DNA from: Methyloligella sp.
GTDB taxonomy: Bacteria; Pseudomonadota; Alphaproteobacteria; Rhizobiales; HXMU1428-3
Length of the DNA: 64,000 nt
Assembly (NCBI GenBank): GCA_021604645.1
Contig: BQJJ01000014.1
Span: 1 to 64,000, forward strand
Direction of reading: 5' to 3'
Part shown: one piece after another, positions 62,853 through 64,000 of the stretch
Layout of the letters: the number at the start of each line of letters is the position of its first letter
Position numbering within the stretch: position 1 is the stretch's first letter
The notes under the pieces: generated by a model
What the model saw: the letters and a program-made list of their open reading frames with translations, nothing else
Database searches by the model: none
Told to the model about the DNA's origin: nothing
Made by a program: the position numbers and the translations under genes

Positions 62853-62895
62853 CGCAAGAAAAACACCGCCCCTCGGAGGCCTAAGCACTTCAAGC

Positions 62896-62935
62896 AGCGC
62901 GGTTGCTGGTGGGCAACCTGAAGCGCCACTAAAAA
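62896..62935 (+). repeat. SE nested inside LE-14
   Basis: agcgcggttgctggtgggcaacctgaagcgccactaaaaag. Confidence 0.9.
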
Positions 62936-62962
62936 GAAATAGCCGTCAGAGATACAAAAAGG

Positions 62963-62990
62963 CCGTGTAATCTTTTGAGGGATTACACGG
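62963..62990. terminator. hairpin, terminator-like
   Basis: CCGTGTAATC-ttttgagg-GATTACACGG perfect 10-bp stem. Confidence 0.6.
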
Positions 62991-63183
62991 CAAGGTTTTG
63001 CTGCTTCATAGATGAGGAGAGAGCGAGTTTTAAATCCTATCCGTTCAATTGGGGAAAGGTCAGATAAAAAATAGTCACCCCTCAAAGGAGATAATGCTTA
63101 ATCAGAGGAGGTCGATTAAATGCATTGACCAGACAATGCCAAAGAAATATAATTTAGTAAAATGAATTATTAAAAAGGTAATA

Positions 63184-63200
63184 GATGCATATTGTGCATC
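63184..63200. promoter_or_regulatory. candidate operator of LysR regulator
   Basis: GATGCA-tattg-TGCATC perfect inverted repeat just upstream of LysR start. Confidence 0.5.
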
Positions 63201-63209
63201 ATAAAAAAT

Positions 63210-64000
63210 ATGCATTTAAAAGAATTAGACGCTAATTTAATCGTTGTCCTGGACGCTCTCTTAATGGATGCAAGTGTCACGAAAGCAGCCGCTCGTCTTG
63301 GGCGAAGCCCTTCAGCCGTTAGTCATGCATTGGCCAACTTGCGTTATATTTTCAATGACGAACTTTTTGTTCGAGCCGGTCAGCGCTTAGCGCCAACAGC
63401 CAGAGCAAAGGAACTCGCTCCGTCGGTTCATATAATAGTTTCAGGTTTGGAAAGTCTGTTGCGAAGCAAAGAGCCATTTAACCCAGGCACTCAAGAACGC
63501 ACATTTCGTTTTCACTGCCCAGAAATGGCTGAACTTTATTTCCTACCGAAATTACGCGCGCTTATTCAATCCGAAGCTCCAAACATACACATAGAAAGAA
63601 GTGTCTCTAATACAGAAATTATGTATGAAAATCTAAGGCGCGGGCAAACGGATTTTATCCTCATAGAGAATGAAATCATGGAAGATATTGTTGATATGTC
63701 TTGGCTGAAACTTAGCGAAGAGCCATACATAACACTTGTGAGTAAAAAGAGTGAATGGAAAGATAAAAAAATAACGTTAAAACATTTCCAAAATTTACCT
63801 CATGTCATAACAGATCAATCAGGTAAAAAAGCCGGAATTTTAGAACGCACTTTCATTGAAAAAGGGTTAGAGAGGCAAAATCTACTCAAAGCATCCTCCT
63901 CTTTAGCTGGTATATTAATGGCAATTGAAATGAGTGTTTTGGTCACAGTGCCACATCTTCATGCCAAATTATTGTTAAATCATGTTGCCGCTTCAGACGT
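63210..64000 (+). CDS. LysR family regulator, truncated by window end
   Basis: open frame MHLKELDANLIVVLDALLMDASVTKAAARLGRSPSAVSHALANLR; not in ORF track because it runs off the window. Confidence 0.9.
   Translation, partial: MHLKELDANLIVVLDALLMDASVTKAAARLGRSPSAVSHALANLRYIFNDELFVRAGQRLAPTARAKELAPSVHIIVSGLESLLRSKEPFNPGTQERTFRFHCPEMAELYFLPKLRALIQSEAPNIHIERSVSNTEIMYENLRRGQTDFILIENEIMEDIVDMSWLKLSEEPYITLVSKKSEWKDKKITLKHFQNLPHVITDQSGKKAGILERTFIEKGLERQNLLKASSSLAGILMAIEMSVLVTVPHLHAKLLLNHVAASD

Larger units (their letters stand above)
62749..62955 (+). repeat. composite long element LE-14 with nested modules
   Basis: TGACACCtcttTGGTGTCA; third-family hairpin inside gtgc...cacc loop; SE inserted in last hairpin. 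Confidence 0.9.

Noticed and set aside
21031-62955. LEs as tRNA, tmRNA or known riboswitch
   Set aside because: No tRNA-like acceptor/TpsiC features; copies sit beside unrelated genes in both sense and antisense context, unlike a gene-specific riboswitch. I also cannot match them to a known family without a search.

Overview
The window is an alphaproteobacterial, probably Hyphomicrobiales-like, chromosomal segment around the replication origin. It begins with a perfect parS site next to mnmE. The hemE / ppsR(RP001) divergent gap at 17600-18062 has the synteny, AT-richness and DnaA-box-like sequences expected of oriC. The rest is mostly housekeeping genes: rho, hemE, ppsR, maf, aroE, coaE, dnaQ, secB, hslUV, hisB-H-A-F-E, coaA, nth and ribA, plus an imelysin/di-haem/porin iron-type cluster. 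The most unusual content is intergenic. About 14 copies of a ~115-125 bp structured repeat ('long element', LE) are interspersed from ~21 kb to the end of the window. Its unpaired blocks are conserved (GAAGAAGGAG, GGACATGGC, CCTCGGAGGC, GAATAGCCGTGAGAGAGA) while its hairpin stems change by compensatory substitutions. A second short palindromic repeat ('SE', GCGGTTGCTAGTGGGCAACCTGAAGCGCCACTAAAA) also shows stem covariation. A third hairpin module occurs nested inside two LEs. SEs sit inside LE hairpins and inside other SEs. Nearly all copies have the same orientation regardless of neighbouring gene direction, and none is seen left of ~21 kb. A second locus of interest is a pair of paralogous proteins with an H-x2-C-x5-C motif, near a divergent pair of covarying leader hairpins (58.5-58.8 kb). 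All calls come from reading the sequence and the ORF track; no database search was run.
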